Origin: Phytophthora hibernalis | Taxonomy: Eukaryota > Oomycota > Peronosporomycetes > Peronosporales > Peronosporaceae | Length of the DNA: 64,000 nucleotides | Direction: 5' to 3' | NCBI GenBank assembly: GCA_012656075.1 | Contig: JAAKBF010000214.1 | Span: forward strand, 310,001-374,000 | Part shown: piece after piece, positions 43,915-55,922 of the stretch | Layout: every line of letters begins with the position of its first letter | Position numbering within the stretch: the first letter of the stretch is position 1 | The notes under the pieces: generated by a model | The model's input: only the letters and a program-made list of their open reading frames with translations | What the model was told of the DNA's origin: nothing | The model's database searches: none | Program-made: the position numbers and the translations under genes

Positions 43915-45277
43915 ATGCAAACTCCGAAGAAGGCCAGCGATCAGCCAGCTCGACGCCCGATGGCAGATTTCATCACTGCTGAAGAAGCCGCCGAGCTCCG
44001 TCGCCTGATCCGTTCGGACGCCGCAGCACTTGCAGCCCCTGGAGGGGATGATCAACTCAGCGATGAAGACGATTACCCTGGGCACCGCGATGTCGATGAG
44101 TCGCCTCATGACCACATCCGCCAGCTCAGCTTCGACGGGGCTGAAAGCGACCGAGGACAAGTCTTGGAAATCAGGACGCATGCGCCGCTTGAGAAGATCA
44201 CGACCTTTGACGGGAAGCGCTATCGGTCGGAAGATGCGTTACAATGGATCAAACGCTTCATCTACGAGATGAAGGGAACGGCAAGATGAGTGGTGTGAAC
44301 CATTTTCGCTGAGTCTGGGAAAGGCAGCTAAGGGTTGGTTCCGACAGCTTCCCAAGAAGACTCAGCGAAAGTGGAATCTTCTCAGCGAAGCGTTCCTGGA
44401 CTACTACTGCTCGCAATTCGACCAGTCGGCGCGAGCCCGCTACTACTCAGCGAGACGCAGGGAGAATGAACATGTCTGCGACTTCTTGCTGCGACTGAAT
44501 GGCTACGCGCGAACCGCCCACATCCAGTACGAGAAGGGTGGAGCTGACGCCGCCGACCACGTCGAACATTTCCTGCTTAATTGCGGAGACGACGACAACA
44601 TGGATCTGTTGTATCCACAACGACTCAGCGATATTACGAAGGTCGAGAAAGTGATCAACCAGCGTTTACTCGGCGCGAAGCGCAAGAAACAACGCGATCG
44701 TCTGAGCACAAGTCGCAGTAAGGACGCCAAACGGGCTGAGAAGAAGGGAGAACAAAATCGCCGAGTCGACTCCAAGAAACAGCAGGACGAACGTCGTGGT
44801 CGACAGGGTGAAGACAGCAGTCGCCGAGTTACGCTAGCAGATGCGTCGATCGACTCGACACTCGCCGAGCTACGGCAAACACCGACCTCTACGACTCGTC
44901 GAATGGCGAAAGCGACGCGAGCGAAGTTCTCAACCAAGACTCTGAAGAAGACTCGGACTACATCGATGCCGGTAATACGACCGGAGATTCCAACCGATAT
45001 CAGCAGAACTCGTCGAATCCCAAAGGACAAGCTAATCGCCGAGACGGGTCCGAGAGCGGAAGACATACGGTCCGTGTGGAGCTTGCGGAGCAGCAGGTCA
45101 CGATGCACACTTCTGTCGCCGACGCTGCAAGTTCTGCAAGCAAGTGCACGAAGTAGGCCAGTGCGAACTCTTCCGACGCTTCGAGAAACTCGCCAAGTTC
45201 GTTAAGACGTCAGTCGACAAGTCCATTGTCCCGGACGATCTTCAGGACATCTACTCGTCGAGCCATTTAAACTAGTG
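43915..45277 (+). CDS. Gag capsid and nucleocapsid of C
   Basis: 43915-44289 leads into the capsid (KRYRSEDALQWIKRFIYEMK); after a frame change near 44283 the Gag domain continues (LGKAAKGWFRQLPKKTQRKW, YYCSQFDQSARARYYSARRR). A Lys/Arg/Ser-rich stretch follows, and in a shifted frame the CKFCKQVHEVGQC knuckle near 45.13 kb, then a stop at about 45270 after YSSSHLN, the same Gag ending as B (GSHLN). Confidence 0.8.
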
Positions 45278-47037
45278 GGCTCGCCAACCATGACTGGGTT
45301 GGACAACAACGGGCTGCCACAGTCAGCAGAACCAGCAGTCGAAGCGAACTACGTGTTTGCTTTTGTTGGGGAAGCGGAACGGCCCGACGAGTGGAGTGAG
45401 AATGAGAGTGATGAAGAGAGCGGACGAACGGATGTGGACGAGAGTTGTGGGCTCGGCGAGTCGAATGAAGACGAAGACCGAGCGATTGGAAGTATGGATG
45501 GAACTCAGCGACCGATGATTTCGATAGGTCAAGCCAAGAGATGGAAGTTGCTCCCTGGTGAGCGACTGGGATGGTGGTCATCGAGGAAATTCGATCGCCG
45601 AGTGAGAATGAGAGCTCTAGTGATGGGAGCTGTGAATGATGAGCGGACAAAAATCTTGTTGGATACCGGAGCGAACGTGTCGGCTGTGACCGAAGCGTTC
45701 GCTAGGAAGTTGCGACTGAAGCGACTCACCAACAACGACATGAAGATCGATGTCCAAGGAATCGCCAAGTCAAAGGTGGCGACCACCTCTCGCGCAATCG
45801 TTAAAGTTACGCTGGGGTGGGAAGTGGTTTACGAATTCGAGGTGTGGATCATGCCTCATCATGCTGGAGTCGACCTGATCCTGGGTACCGACTTCATGAT
45901 ACCAGCCGGTATCAGGCTGGACTTGTACAATTCAATGGCAAAACTGCCCGATGAAGTCGTGGTGCCATTAATCAAGTCGTCGAGAGATGTGGACGACACA
46001 GAGTACGGCCGAGAAGTGATCGGAGGCCCACGGGAGACATTGGACATTATGGGAGAGAAATCGCTCAGTTCAAGTTGAGACGGCGACATCCCAGCGAATC
46101 GACGCATGAGCTGTGGGTTCGCCAATTGCAAGGGTGATTCCAACAGTCGAGCACAACGCTGCAGGACGAGCCGTGCGGGTGTTGCTGACGAACATCACCG
46201 CGAGCCTGACGTGGTGTCCAGCCCACTTCCCGGTGGTTCTATGGATGCCCCACGGAGTACTGCCGCGGGATGATGGTTATGTGCGGGTGAACTCAGCGAA
46301 ATATCGCGACTGGCAAGTGCTTGCCTACGAGGGCGCTCTCGACAACCGACTCCTAAGGAAAGAGCAACGGCTATATATGGAATGGCTTAGCCGACAGCCT
46401 CCCGCTGTCGAAAGGCCACAGTACACGACGCCGACGGCTATAAAACCGAGACCCGTCCAACCAGAGGAAGACAACGCTCGTGAATCGCTAGAAGTCGACG
46501 AGCTCGACGAAGATCCGACGGGTGTATCTAACTCAGCGAGCGGAGAAATACCTCAGAGTGAGGCCATGGAGGAGACCCGTCGAAACCTGACGACTCAACC
46601 ATTTCGGAACCAAACTGACGATCCTCTAATCGACATAACGGAAAAGGAAAGGAGTGACGGGCAGCAGCCGCCATTGGATCAGCAAGACTCGGCGATAGCC
46701 ACTGTCCAAAGCGAAGGACATCAGAAAAGATGTTCCACCAAATGGACAGGGGTGACCAGTGGGACCCCGGCGAACGACAGCCAGACCGACATACTCCTGG
46801 ACTGAAGCCAGGACTCGTCGAATGGGAGAATTGGAGATATCAGATACTCCATTGAGCCCAAATCCAACCGAAGACCTTCGGTTGCGGTTTCTCGCAGCCG
46901 CCGAAGAACTCGAGATGTACCTCTCGACGGCTGACGTCGTTCTCGAAGACGGGTCAGAACTCGCCGAGTTTGAACACTCGTCGAGCGATGAGAGTCTAAC
47001 AGATTACGCTCATGAGCTCGCCTTTTGCCTGACCTGA
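45275..47037 (+). CDS. Protease and linker of C
   Basis: 45275-46078 contains KILLDTGANVSAVTEAFARK, the retropepsin triad intact, and DLILGTDFMIPAGIRLDLY. The frame is lost at 46078 and continues at 46113-46805 (WMPHGVLPRDDGYVRVNSAK, LYMEWLSRQPPAVERPQY), the same linker as in B, and 46759-47037 (DYAHELAF). Would cleave Gag-Pol. Confidence 0.85.
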
Positions 47038-47109
47038 CGGAATCGTTATCAACGAAGCTAGACTACGAAGGCGACAACGTTATATCTCCAGCGCACGATG
47101 TCCGACAGC

Positions 47110-48303
47110 AAAGAAGCTCGTCGAAACCTTGAAACGGCATGAAAATATCATGATCTCGAGTGGAAATGCGCTTCCACCACCGGCATACGGTGTGTCTGCG
47201 ATATCGACGTCCAAGGGCACGAACCCATCAAGCAAAGAGCTCGGCGAGTGCCGCTGAAGAACTTGAGCAAACTCTATGAGCTTTTGAAAGCACTGCTTCA
47301 GGCAGGGCTCGTGTCATTTTCGAAGAGCCCTGGGCCTCGCCAATCGTGATTGTCATGAAAAAGAACGGTGTCGACATTAGGCTTTGCATCGACTACAAGC
47401 TGGTAAACGCAATTACGGTCAGCATGGAATACGCAATGCCGCTGGTCGACGACTTGCTGACGGAACTCGAGAGCTACTTATGGTTCTGTTCCTCGACGCT
47501 GCTAGTGGATTCTGGGCCGTAATGATGACTCGACGAGCTCGCGAAATTTCAGCTTTTGTGTGTGCTCTCGGCCACTTCGAGTGGTTGCGCATGCCGTTTG
47601 GGCTTAAAATGCGCCCATGATTTACCAGCGACTCATCGACAATGCTCTCTGGGGCTACGTGCAACCGAGTGGTGGCTGGGCTACATTCGCCGAGAAGATG
47701 CGGCTCGCTGAGACTGCAGCAATTGCTCAGCGAAAGAAACGACCATCCCAGCTAACGCAAGGGGCCGATTCGATGAGTCTAAGCACCAAATTTGAAGCCG
47801 ACTACCGATCTCTCGATGAGTCTGACCCGCTGCAAGAGCTCATCAACAGCCCTGAGAATGACATGTTCAGTACGGGTGAACCAGACGAGTCACAGTTAAT
47901 TCCGGTCTTTGGTCGACGATCGTTTGTCGACGATATTTGCTTTGGCGGTGCAACATTCGACGAGTGCCTCAACACGCTCGACCGGTTGCTAAACCGATTC
48001 GCCGAGTGCAGAATCAGTGTGAGTTTCACCAAAAGCATCTTTGTCCAGCCGATGGTCGACTTCTTGTCTCACAAAGTGACGGCCGACGGAATTGCCGCGG
48101 ATCCCAAGAAGCTGGCCGCGATCGCTGAGCTTCCATTCCCGTCATCAAAAAAGGGATGCAGGCATTCCTTGGCGCACTCAATTACTACAGCCGGTTCATT
48201 CAAAACCTGGCGTTGTATGGAGCAGTGCTTTATCAGCTCAAGGAAGATGACTTCGGCAGTGGAAGCGACTTATCGACCGCCAGAGCTTCATTCGCTGAGC
48301 TAA
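47110..48303 (+). CDS. Reverse transcriptase of C
   Basis: LCIDYKLVNAITVSMEYAM, CSLDAASGFWAVMM (motif A), FEWLRMPFGLK and, in the frame 47617-48303, FVDDICFGGATF (motif C, FVDD). Frame changes near 47340, 47480 and 47615; catalytic Asp residues are all present. FVDD in both B and C suggests it is normal for the family. Confidence 0.88.
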
Positions 48304-49438
48304 CGCGGAAGGTGACAGAAGCGCCTATTCTAAGGCACTTCGACTCAGCGAAAGACGTCCATGTCATGGTCTTTGCCAATGACTGGGCGTTGAGTAGCAC
48401 CCTGATGCAGATGCATGATGGAAAACTGCACCCAGTCCGCTTCTGTGGCCGAGTGCTAAAAGAAAGCGAAGCCAACTACCACCCAGCCGAGCGCGAAGTG
48501 CTTGCGTTGCTTCAATTGCTGAAGATATGCTATACGTTGGTGGCGGGCAAGACAATCCATGTCTACACCCGGTTCTCCACGTTAGATTGGGTGTTCTCGT
48601 CGAAGACATTGTACGGACGACCAGTGAGCTTCGCCGTCCTGCTCTCACCTTACCACTTGAAAATTAAACGAGTGCGAGAGCGGGATATCGAATTCGCTCA
48701 GCTGCTGCAAGCCTCTATCACTCCACACATTGGACTCGACGAGTCGTTAGCACACATTGCATCACCATCTAAGAACTCGGCGAGTGTCCGCCTGGACCCA
48801 GAATTGCTATATGCGCACGTACCACACGACTTTGAGGGATACGTCCTGTCATTCGACGGGTCGGCGAAGACGGAGAAGTATGGCGGCTATGGTAGTTGCT
48901 CGTGGATCTTGTGGCGGTTGCCGATGTGGGACATTGTGATCGCTGCGAGTGCTCACCTCTTGGAAACCACGGTCAATATCGCCGAGTACTCCGGAATGAA
49001 TAACGGCGTAATCGCGGCCCTTGACCGGGGCATCACCGACCTTATTATAGTCGGCGATTCCAGGCTCGCAATCCAGCAATCCATGGGGTGATCGCACCAG
49101 TTAGCGCGCCACAAAGAACTCATCGATCGCCTCAACTCCGTACGCTACCTCCATGTAGTCCGGTGCTACAACTCAGCGGCGGATACGTTAGCCACGGAAG
49201 CGCTAGAAGCGAAAGCTGGGCGTGTCGTTCTTAGCGGTGACCGCAAAGCTGAGCTAAAGACGTTGAACCGGATACAAGAAAAGCTGTACGTCGAGAAAGC
49301 CCGACGAAGGAAGCAGAAGGAGGCCCTAAAGTCTCAGCGATTACTCGAAGTCAAACTCAACCAGTTCGCCGAGTTCGATTCGCCGAAGACGAAGAAAAAG
49401 ACCCAGCGAGCGAACCGGCACCCGACGTGCTAGTAGAG
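48156..49438 (+). CDS. RNase H and second RNase H of C
   Basis: 48156-49091: LGALNYYSRFIQNLALYG, then the Gypsy RNase H region (NDWALSSTLMQMHDGKLHPV, YHPAEREVLALLQLLK). The second RNase H begins at about 48850 with LSFDGSAKTEKYGGYG, then AEY, LIIVGDSRLAIQQS and, past a TGA at 49089, YNSAADTLATEALEAK. All four acidic positions are kept, unlike B. The single TGA separates the last part. Confidence 0.85.
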
Positions 49439-49579
49439 TCCGATTCGCCGAGTCTACCCGACAATGATACCCAGTCGACGAGTTCGAAATGGAGTACCAA
49501 CCTCCAGAAGCTCAGCGAGTAGTAGAACAGGGCAGAGCTTGCTCAGAACGGCAGGAACTCTGAAGACGTCAACCCTCTA

Positions 49580-50635
49580 GTGGTCCAAGCTGAGCGACGA
49601 GGCCGGATATCAACGGCGCAAGACGAAGAATGTCGATGGTCTGACCTGAAGAAATATTTGCGAGGTGAATTCGATGAGCTCACTCGGCGAAGAGCCGGCG
49701 ACGCCGGCAAAGTAGCCGATAACTTTGTACTCAGCGAGGACGGCCTACTATATTACATGAGCCGTCGCAGAGAGCGAGGTAGACCCGACGAGCACGACAC
49801 GAAGCTAAGAATGGTAGTGCCAACTACACTCATCGACGAAATCTTGGCGAATTGCCATAACTCCATTGAAGGAGGACATCAAGGTATCGTCAGGACTTAT
49901 CACCGAGTGAAGGCCGATTACTATTGCATCGGTCTGTATGCCGATGTGGTCAAGCACGTGCAAGCCTGTGAAGATTGTAACACCAGCAAGAGCAAGCCAC
50001 AACGTCGCGGATATTCGCCAGGTAACGTCGTCTCCGATCGACCTTTCCAGATTGTGTCGATGGACTTCGTTATACCCTTGCCGAAGACTCAGCGAGGAAA
50101 CACGGCTCTCCTGCTATTCCAGGATATATTCACCGGGTTTCTCATCGCTAAGGCGATGGGCGATACTGGGGCACTCGAAGTAGCTAAAGCATTCGAAGAA
50201 TGCATATTCCGTCGATTTGGCGCACCATCGCTCATCCGACACGACCGAGACCCAAGATTTATGAGCGAAGTCTTTCAGACTTTCTCGGAGATGATGCAGT
50301 CTAAGTCTCGAGCTACACTGAGTTACCGACCACAAGCGAACGGACAGCAAGAACGCAGTGTGAAGACCATGATGCAAATGGTGCGTGTCGACGTAGAAGA
50401 CCCACTTCAAGCTGATTGGGACGACATCGCTGAGAAACTAGTCTATGCCATCAACAATTCGAGGGATTCGACTCGGCGAGAAACGCCATTCTACTTAGTG
50501 CACGGTTGGGACGCCCAGTCAACACTCAAATCGATGACGTCCTCCATTCGCCGGGTCTCGAAAGACTCAGCGAAACAAACCACCTCAGCGAAAGCTACAA
50601 AATGGCGTCGGGAAGCTAACCGACAACGGAAATAG
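49580..50635 (+). CDS. Integrase of C
   Basis: Zinc domain with GGHQGIVRTYHR and ACEDC (HHCC complete), first Asp in MDFVIPLPKTQRGN, second in RHDRDPRFMSEVF, Glu in ANGQQERSVKTM. Continuous over 351 residues, the longest intact domain in the window. Ends in YLVHGWDAQSTLKSM and a basic tail. Integrates the cDNA. Confidence 0.92.
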   Translation: MVQAERRGRISTAQDEECRWSDLKKYLRGEFDELTRRRAGDAGKVADNFVLSEDGLLYYMSRRRERGRPDEHDTKLRMVVPTTLIDEILANCHNSIEGGHQGIVRTYHRVKADYYCIGLYADVVKHVQACEDCNTSKSKPQRRGYSPGNVVSDRPFQIVSMDFVIPLPKTQRGNTALLLFQDIFTGFLIAKAMGDTGALEVAKAFEECIFRRFGAPSLIRHDRDPRFMSEVFQTFSEMMQSKSRATLSYRPQANGQQERSVKTMMQMVRVDVEDPLQADWDDIAEKLVYAINNSRDSTRRETPFYLVHGWDAQSTLKSMTSSIRRVSKDSAKQTTSAKATKWRREANRQRK

Positions 50636-50847
50636 CGCTCAAACTAGCCGATGAGTACCAGCTAAAAGAAAAGGCCCGGCGAGCAAGGGAACACAACGAC
50701 TCGCTGAATCGGAGCGAGCGGAAGCCATACCGAATGACTCGACGAGCGAGGAGACAGCTGAAGCGAACACTAGTGACGGACTTGTCGAACCAAAACGGTC
50801 GCTGTTCAAGATTGGAGACCAAGTTTGGCTGTTCATGGAGCGCGTCA

Positions 50848-51085
50848 CTTAACTAAAGTTATAGTTAAAAGCCGAGCAAGGTGTGACCTGCTTGGTCCTG
50901 GTTAAGCCCGTGCTGCGCACACGGATCTTTAAACCACAGGCGTTGTTTCGGGTTGCCGAGCGAGTTGAGATTCACCTCCTCAATTTTGTAGTAGAAAAGG
51001 GCCAACAAATAGCCCACATACAAAACTAAGTGAATCCAGTTTGTAATAATAGTCACTTTCATACCGGTATGCCGCATACATGTAC
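50848..51085. mobile_element. 238-bp insertion inside the C integrase tail
   Basis: The pol frame reads LFMERV up to 50847 and resumes exactly at 51086 (PGLKKKLGHRWHGPF); removing 50848-51085 restores the reading seen in B. The insert starts CTTAACTAAAG, contains TTAACT/AGTTAA and one TACCGGTA string, and shows no clear target duplication. Its minus strand encodes a hydrophobic peptide (ITNWIHLVLYVGYLLALFYY). Identity unknown. Confidence 0.75.
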
Positions 51086-51507
51086 AACCAGGCCTGAAGA
51101 AGAAGCTAGGCCATCGATGGCACGGCCCGTTCCGGATCAAGCAGAAGATCGAGGAGTTCGCCTATGAGCTGGAGCTGCCAGACAAGAGTGGCTACCGGTT
51201 CTATCCAGTAGTCCACGTGTCCAGACTAAAGAAAGTGACCGAGCTCGGCGAAAGGCCTACGACTTCGCTAGTCAAAGGGCTCAGCAAAACCAATCGATTG
51301 GATTTCGACGAGGAACTGCTGCCAGAAGACAGTTGGGAACCTGACGAACGGACTGGTCGATATGAAGTCGAAGCCATCCTTTGCGACGAAATGCCACTCT
51401 CGACGAGTACGGATCGAGCCCAGCATCGGTTTCTGGTAAAACGAAACGTGAAAACCGTCTGCAAATGGTGCAAGTTGCAGACGAGTGTTAAAAGCTATTG
51501 CATGTGA
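51086..51507 (+). CDS. GPY/F module and truncated chromodomain of C
   Basis: GHRWHGPFRIKQKIEEFAYE and YRFYPVVHVSRLKKV, then EELLPEDSWEPDERTGRYEV and AILCDEMPLSTSTDRAQHRF. The chromodomain ends after its first strand (HRFLVK); the second half, present in B as WIGHDEPTWERASNL, is replaced by a Lys-rich segment with CKWC and a later Cys. Sequence from about 51440 to 51680 may be foreign. Confidence 0.75.
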
Positions 51508-51684
51508 CAAATACCACCGGCCTGTGAAGACAAGCAGGCAGGTCGAGTGAGCGGAAGCTACTGCGTCAACTTTTTTTGATATTACGAAATGGATGAGTAT
51601 GGACTACATAAAGAAAAGAAATAACTACCAAGACTCTTTGAAAACTGCAACTGGGCGAACTGGGAGTCTCAGCGAAACGACCAC

Positions 51685-54600
51685 TTAGACCTCGGCGAAA
51701 ATTTGCTCGAAAATGTAAAGACCGACACGATTGGCCGGAGCATTATCGTCACAAACAGGAGGCTCTAGTTCGTTGGGATCAGTGTCCTCCTGCAAGGCCC
51801 TCTCGACGTCGCCGACGGAAAAATCCCCTGGGGCAAACACTGGAAAATCTGGTTTGCGCGGACGGAAGCACGTGTTGTATGGGTGCAACTCTGGACGAGT
51901 CACCCACCACACTCGCCAAAGTTCTTGAACGTCCAAGACCTTGATCTCAGCGAACCAATTCGAACGAGACGGGAACATTGGCTGGTTAATCAACGAATAC
52001 GTGGGGACCGTAGGATCAAAATAGAGGTCGGAATCGAGACTCGGCGAAGGACCTCGAGCTGAGCGAGAAGTGACCGCAGCCCGGAGTGCCTCATCGTAAG
52101 ACTTCATGACAATCCGCAACAGGTCGCCTCGGCGCTTACGCTCAAGAGTGTACACCGCCCACAACTCGTCAATGGCAGCGAACTCCGACGCGAGCGAGCC
52201 GGGATTTAGGTCTGGGTGTAAAGCCAACAAGACACTTGTGTCCACGATTCAGTGATTCCTCTCCCAGAAAGCCACGGAAATCTTGGTACGAGAATCGTGA
52301 GGTTGCGACTCGTCAAATTCCCGACTATCGCCCAGGAAACGAGCCCAAGCGTCGCAAACGATCATCAACGGAGTCGTCGATTTCGCCGACTTCTTCTTGG
52401 AATGCAGACGTTGGCGGGCGGCGTCAATCTCGCTCGTCGAGACGAAAATTGAGTCTCCGGGAACTTGGCGAGGACTTGTTGGCATGGATGAGGCGGATTA
52501 AACACATCCATCCACTTCCGAAGCCCATCGAGAGTAGTTGGCGTCGGAGCCACACTGGACTTGCCTCCGATATCCAGCATCTTGACTGGGGAACGACATG
52601 CCAATATTTTCGCCCAGCAACGAGCGGACCCATAATGTAAGAACTCCACACTGCGAGTCTGACGCATCGAAGGAGTCTCCCGGCCTCGCGCGCAACAGCC
52701 TGTGCCGCACGAGCACGCAGTGTTGCGATTGGAAGCTTCAACGGTGCGGGCAATTCCACCATACCAGGGTCGTCGGAGGCTGACTTGGCGAAGGGACGCT
52801 TGGAGACTTCTTGGACGATTTCGACGAGTTGGAACCTGTCAAACGCTTGAAAGCAGCCGGAGCCTTGCCCTTCGCAGACGACTTGGCGACAGGAGCATCT
52901 TTCCGTGTCGTCTTGGGTACTGAAGTCTTAGGCTTGTCCTCTTGGGAGACCGGGGCAGCCTTGCTCGATGACTTGGGACCAGAATCACTAACGTTCGACG
53001 AGTTCTCGGCTTTCTTAGCAGTCTGGCGAGAAGACTTGGGAGCTGCTCGCTTCTTCGACGAACCCTTCGATCGAGGAGCCGGTGCAATCCCTCGCTTGAC
53101 AGAATGTGGAGCTTTTCAACGAGCATCGGCATAGCTCTGTAGTTGCCGCGAGGAGGCGCCCGGTCCGTGAGAACAATGGTGCTAGCTGACGATGAACAGC
53201 TATCCTCAGCTTCGACGTCCATAAGAAAATCTCGATGAGACATCCCGTTCGATGAGCTCACAGGAGAACCAACTGGTGACGGCTGAGAAGTAGACAGCGA
53301 ACCACTGGTCTGACTCGGCGGGACTCCAAGCTCGATATCACCAGAAGGGATGGATCCCGTAACCTTCGGCGAAGCTGGACTGGGCGAACCATCCAAAGCA
53401 TCTTCGTCAAGAACGTCCAACTCGGCGAGAACAGCCTGAGTGATGCAAGCAGAATTCTTTGCTGCTGCTCGAGAAGGGCGACGTCGAGGAGAGCCGAGAG
53501 AAAGAGGCACCGTGGGGCTAGTAGAAGCTGGAACGGAGACTACGGAACTCAGCGAAAGAGTCGCCACGGAAGCAGACGAACTCGATGAGATCACGGCTGG
53601 AGCCGACTCTATCGACGAGTCAGTGGAGGCCACAGATCCAGATGCGGGACTCGGCGAAGAACTTATACGACCGAGTGAAGAGCTCGAGGCCAGAGATAAA
53701 CTCACCAGAACGGCTGACGAACTCGCCAAGTCCGGATCAACGGAGCTCGACGAGTCTGCCCCAAGATCTGGTGACTCGTCGACGTGAACCTCAGCCTCAT
53801 TAACTTCGACCGTAACCTCGTCGTGGGGAGGACTCAGCGAGTGTCGCTGAGGATAATAGCCACTAGAATTGGCGCGGCTAAGACCAGCCGCCGGAGAGCA
53901 GAGGCGGCGCCGCCCTGGAATAGGCAGCGAAGGCGCATGCTCAGCGACCACTTCCGCTCGGAGCAAAGTCGTCGATGCGTCTAAACCCTCCTCGCCAGGT
54001 ACGGGACGCTCAAACTCGCCGCGAGAAACACTCTTAGAACGGCTCCGTCGGGGGCCGCCGTCGGATTCGCTGGGTTAGAATACCGACGGAGGCGTTCGGC
54101 TGGAGTCAATGTCTTCAGTGGCGCGCTCGTTAGCTGAGAGACCGAACGGTGTCTCCGGTGGCGCGACTCCGACTTGGACCGTTTGTGGTGTGAAGAACTC
54201 GACGAAGACACAGGTGAGACTGCGGAGAAAGTCGGAGAAACCACCAACGCTGCGCTCGCCGGGGTCACGTTAGCTGAGCTCGCCGAAGTTGTAATCGCCG
54301 AGCCCGAAGATACTCCGCTCGACGAGTTCGCTGGGCGGAGAGAGAGAGTAACTTCACAGGGCCGACGTGAAGAACGAAGCTCCAACGACTCGGGGAAGCG
54401 CTCGGCGAGTAGACGACAAAGACGAGCGTTAATCTGGAGATCCCTAGGGTCCAGGCCCGGGACGTCCACGCCACCCAGAGCAGCGACAGCTAAGTGCGGG
54501 TCGTATACGGGGTAGCGACCACGGTGAGAGATAATACGCTTCTGCCGCAGGACGGTACCTTGCAACGACTCGACCGTTCGACGAGCTTCGCGGAGAGCGT

Positions 54601-55922
54601 GGTCACCACCCGAGCAAAGCAAGATCGTGGCCTCCTGGAGTTGGCGATACTATGTTGAAGCCAACCCGTGGAGAGTGGTGAACTCCGCCTTGATCTCAAT
54701 GATCTTCTGACCCAGGCTTGCACACGTCTGATCGCGATTCTCGAGCTCAACCTGAAGCTTCTGAATGGTCGCCTCGGCAGCTCGTGTCCGGTCGCATTGC
54801 TGAGCAATGATGGTCCGGGATTCCGCCGTGAGCTGGGCGATCGTCTTGTTGAACGATTCCGTCATCTCAGTTGAATGTAAAGAACTCGAGCGATAAATTC
54901 CCAGCTCTTTTGTGACGGTACCCAGCTGGTGGCGTAAGGAGGCTGACTCAGCGATCGCTGACTCCATTCTCTTGTACCGAGCAGAGGCCACTCGCTCAGA
55001 TTTGGCGAGCTTGGTCCGAAGCTCGGTGATTTCGGCAGACACATCCGGGAGAGGCACAACATCACGTTGCAACGGAGCCAAGATGGAAGCTGGCGATTTT
55101 GCCCCAAGAATGGCCTGGCGAGTTAAAGCGTCGGTGGGTGGAGGAGAACTGGTCAACAAGAACGATACCAGCTGAGCGAGAGAAGCATCACGCTGTCTCT
55201 GCTCTTCTCCCTGCTGAGCGAGAGCTCGACGGAACCCAGCGAGGCCAGCGGAATCGTCTGCCGCGAGATTCGCCGAGTCACCCTCTGACTCAGCTAGCGT
55301 AGGTGAGCTACCGGCGATTTCCACTGATGAGGCCGGTGACTCCGACCGAGCCGAAGTATCAGCCTGTTGAAGACCGTGTGCGCCCTCAGCAGCGGGCGTA
55401 CGGGCTTGGCTGGACCCAGCGACGGAAGAATCCGGCGGGCCCAGCGAGTTCGTCAAGTCGACCAGATCCTGAGACTCCATCGATGAGTCGCTAAGCGAGT
55501 CCGAGCGAAGAAACTTGAGCGCGGAGGTCCAACGACGTAAGAACAGCGCTTCTGCAACAGCGCTCGAGGAGGTCGACGACACTTGAGGAGCGAACAAGCT
55601 CGCAGTGACGGTCCAACTCGACGAGACGGCGGTAGCTGTAGCGGCGCGACGGGAAGCTGTCAAGCGAACACACACGGTGGGTTAGATGACCACCGGCGAG
55701 GATGAGGGGCATGCCAAGCGCGGGAAGCTTACCTGGTCAGCGAGAGAAGCAGTGGTGTCCTCGACGGGCTTCCTAAAGATGACAGCACTTGACTCGACGA
55801 GATTTCCAACCGAAGGAAAGTTGAAGAGCGGAGTGATGGTCGAGACACTCACCAGCCTGGCTCGTATCACGCCCAGGGCAGTTGTGGTAGGGAAATCCAT
55901 ATTTTGGGTAACCCTACACTAG
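51685..55922 (-). CDS. Antisense gene of element C: coiled-coil protein with Trp-rich C-terminus
   Basis: Coding region opposite to gag-pol, filling the space between the chromodomain and the 3' LTR. From right to left: a lead-in (MDFPTTTALGVIRARLVSV at 55900), a Ser-rich part and coiled coil in one frame from 55675 to 53981 with a single TAG near 54650 (LRTKLAKSERVASARYKRM, EATIQKLQVELENRDQTC, ESLQGTVLRQKRIISHR), a Ser/Pro-rich part (52839-53966), a segment with WMDVFNPPHPCQQVLAKFPE (52365-52667) and a final 186-residue frame ending at 51685 (ELWRVWWVTRPELHPYNTCF). GTAAGC...TTGACAG near 55660-55730 is a candidate intron, but phases do not fit simply. Counterpart of 21450-24422 in B. Function unknown. 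Confidence 0.6.
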
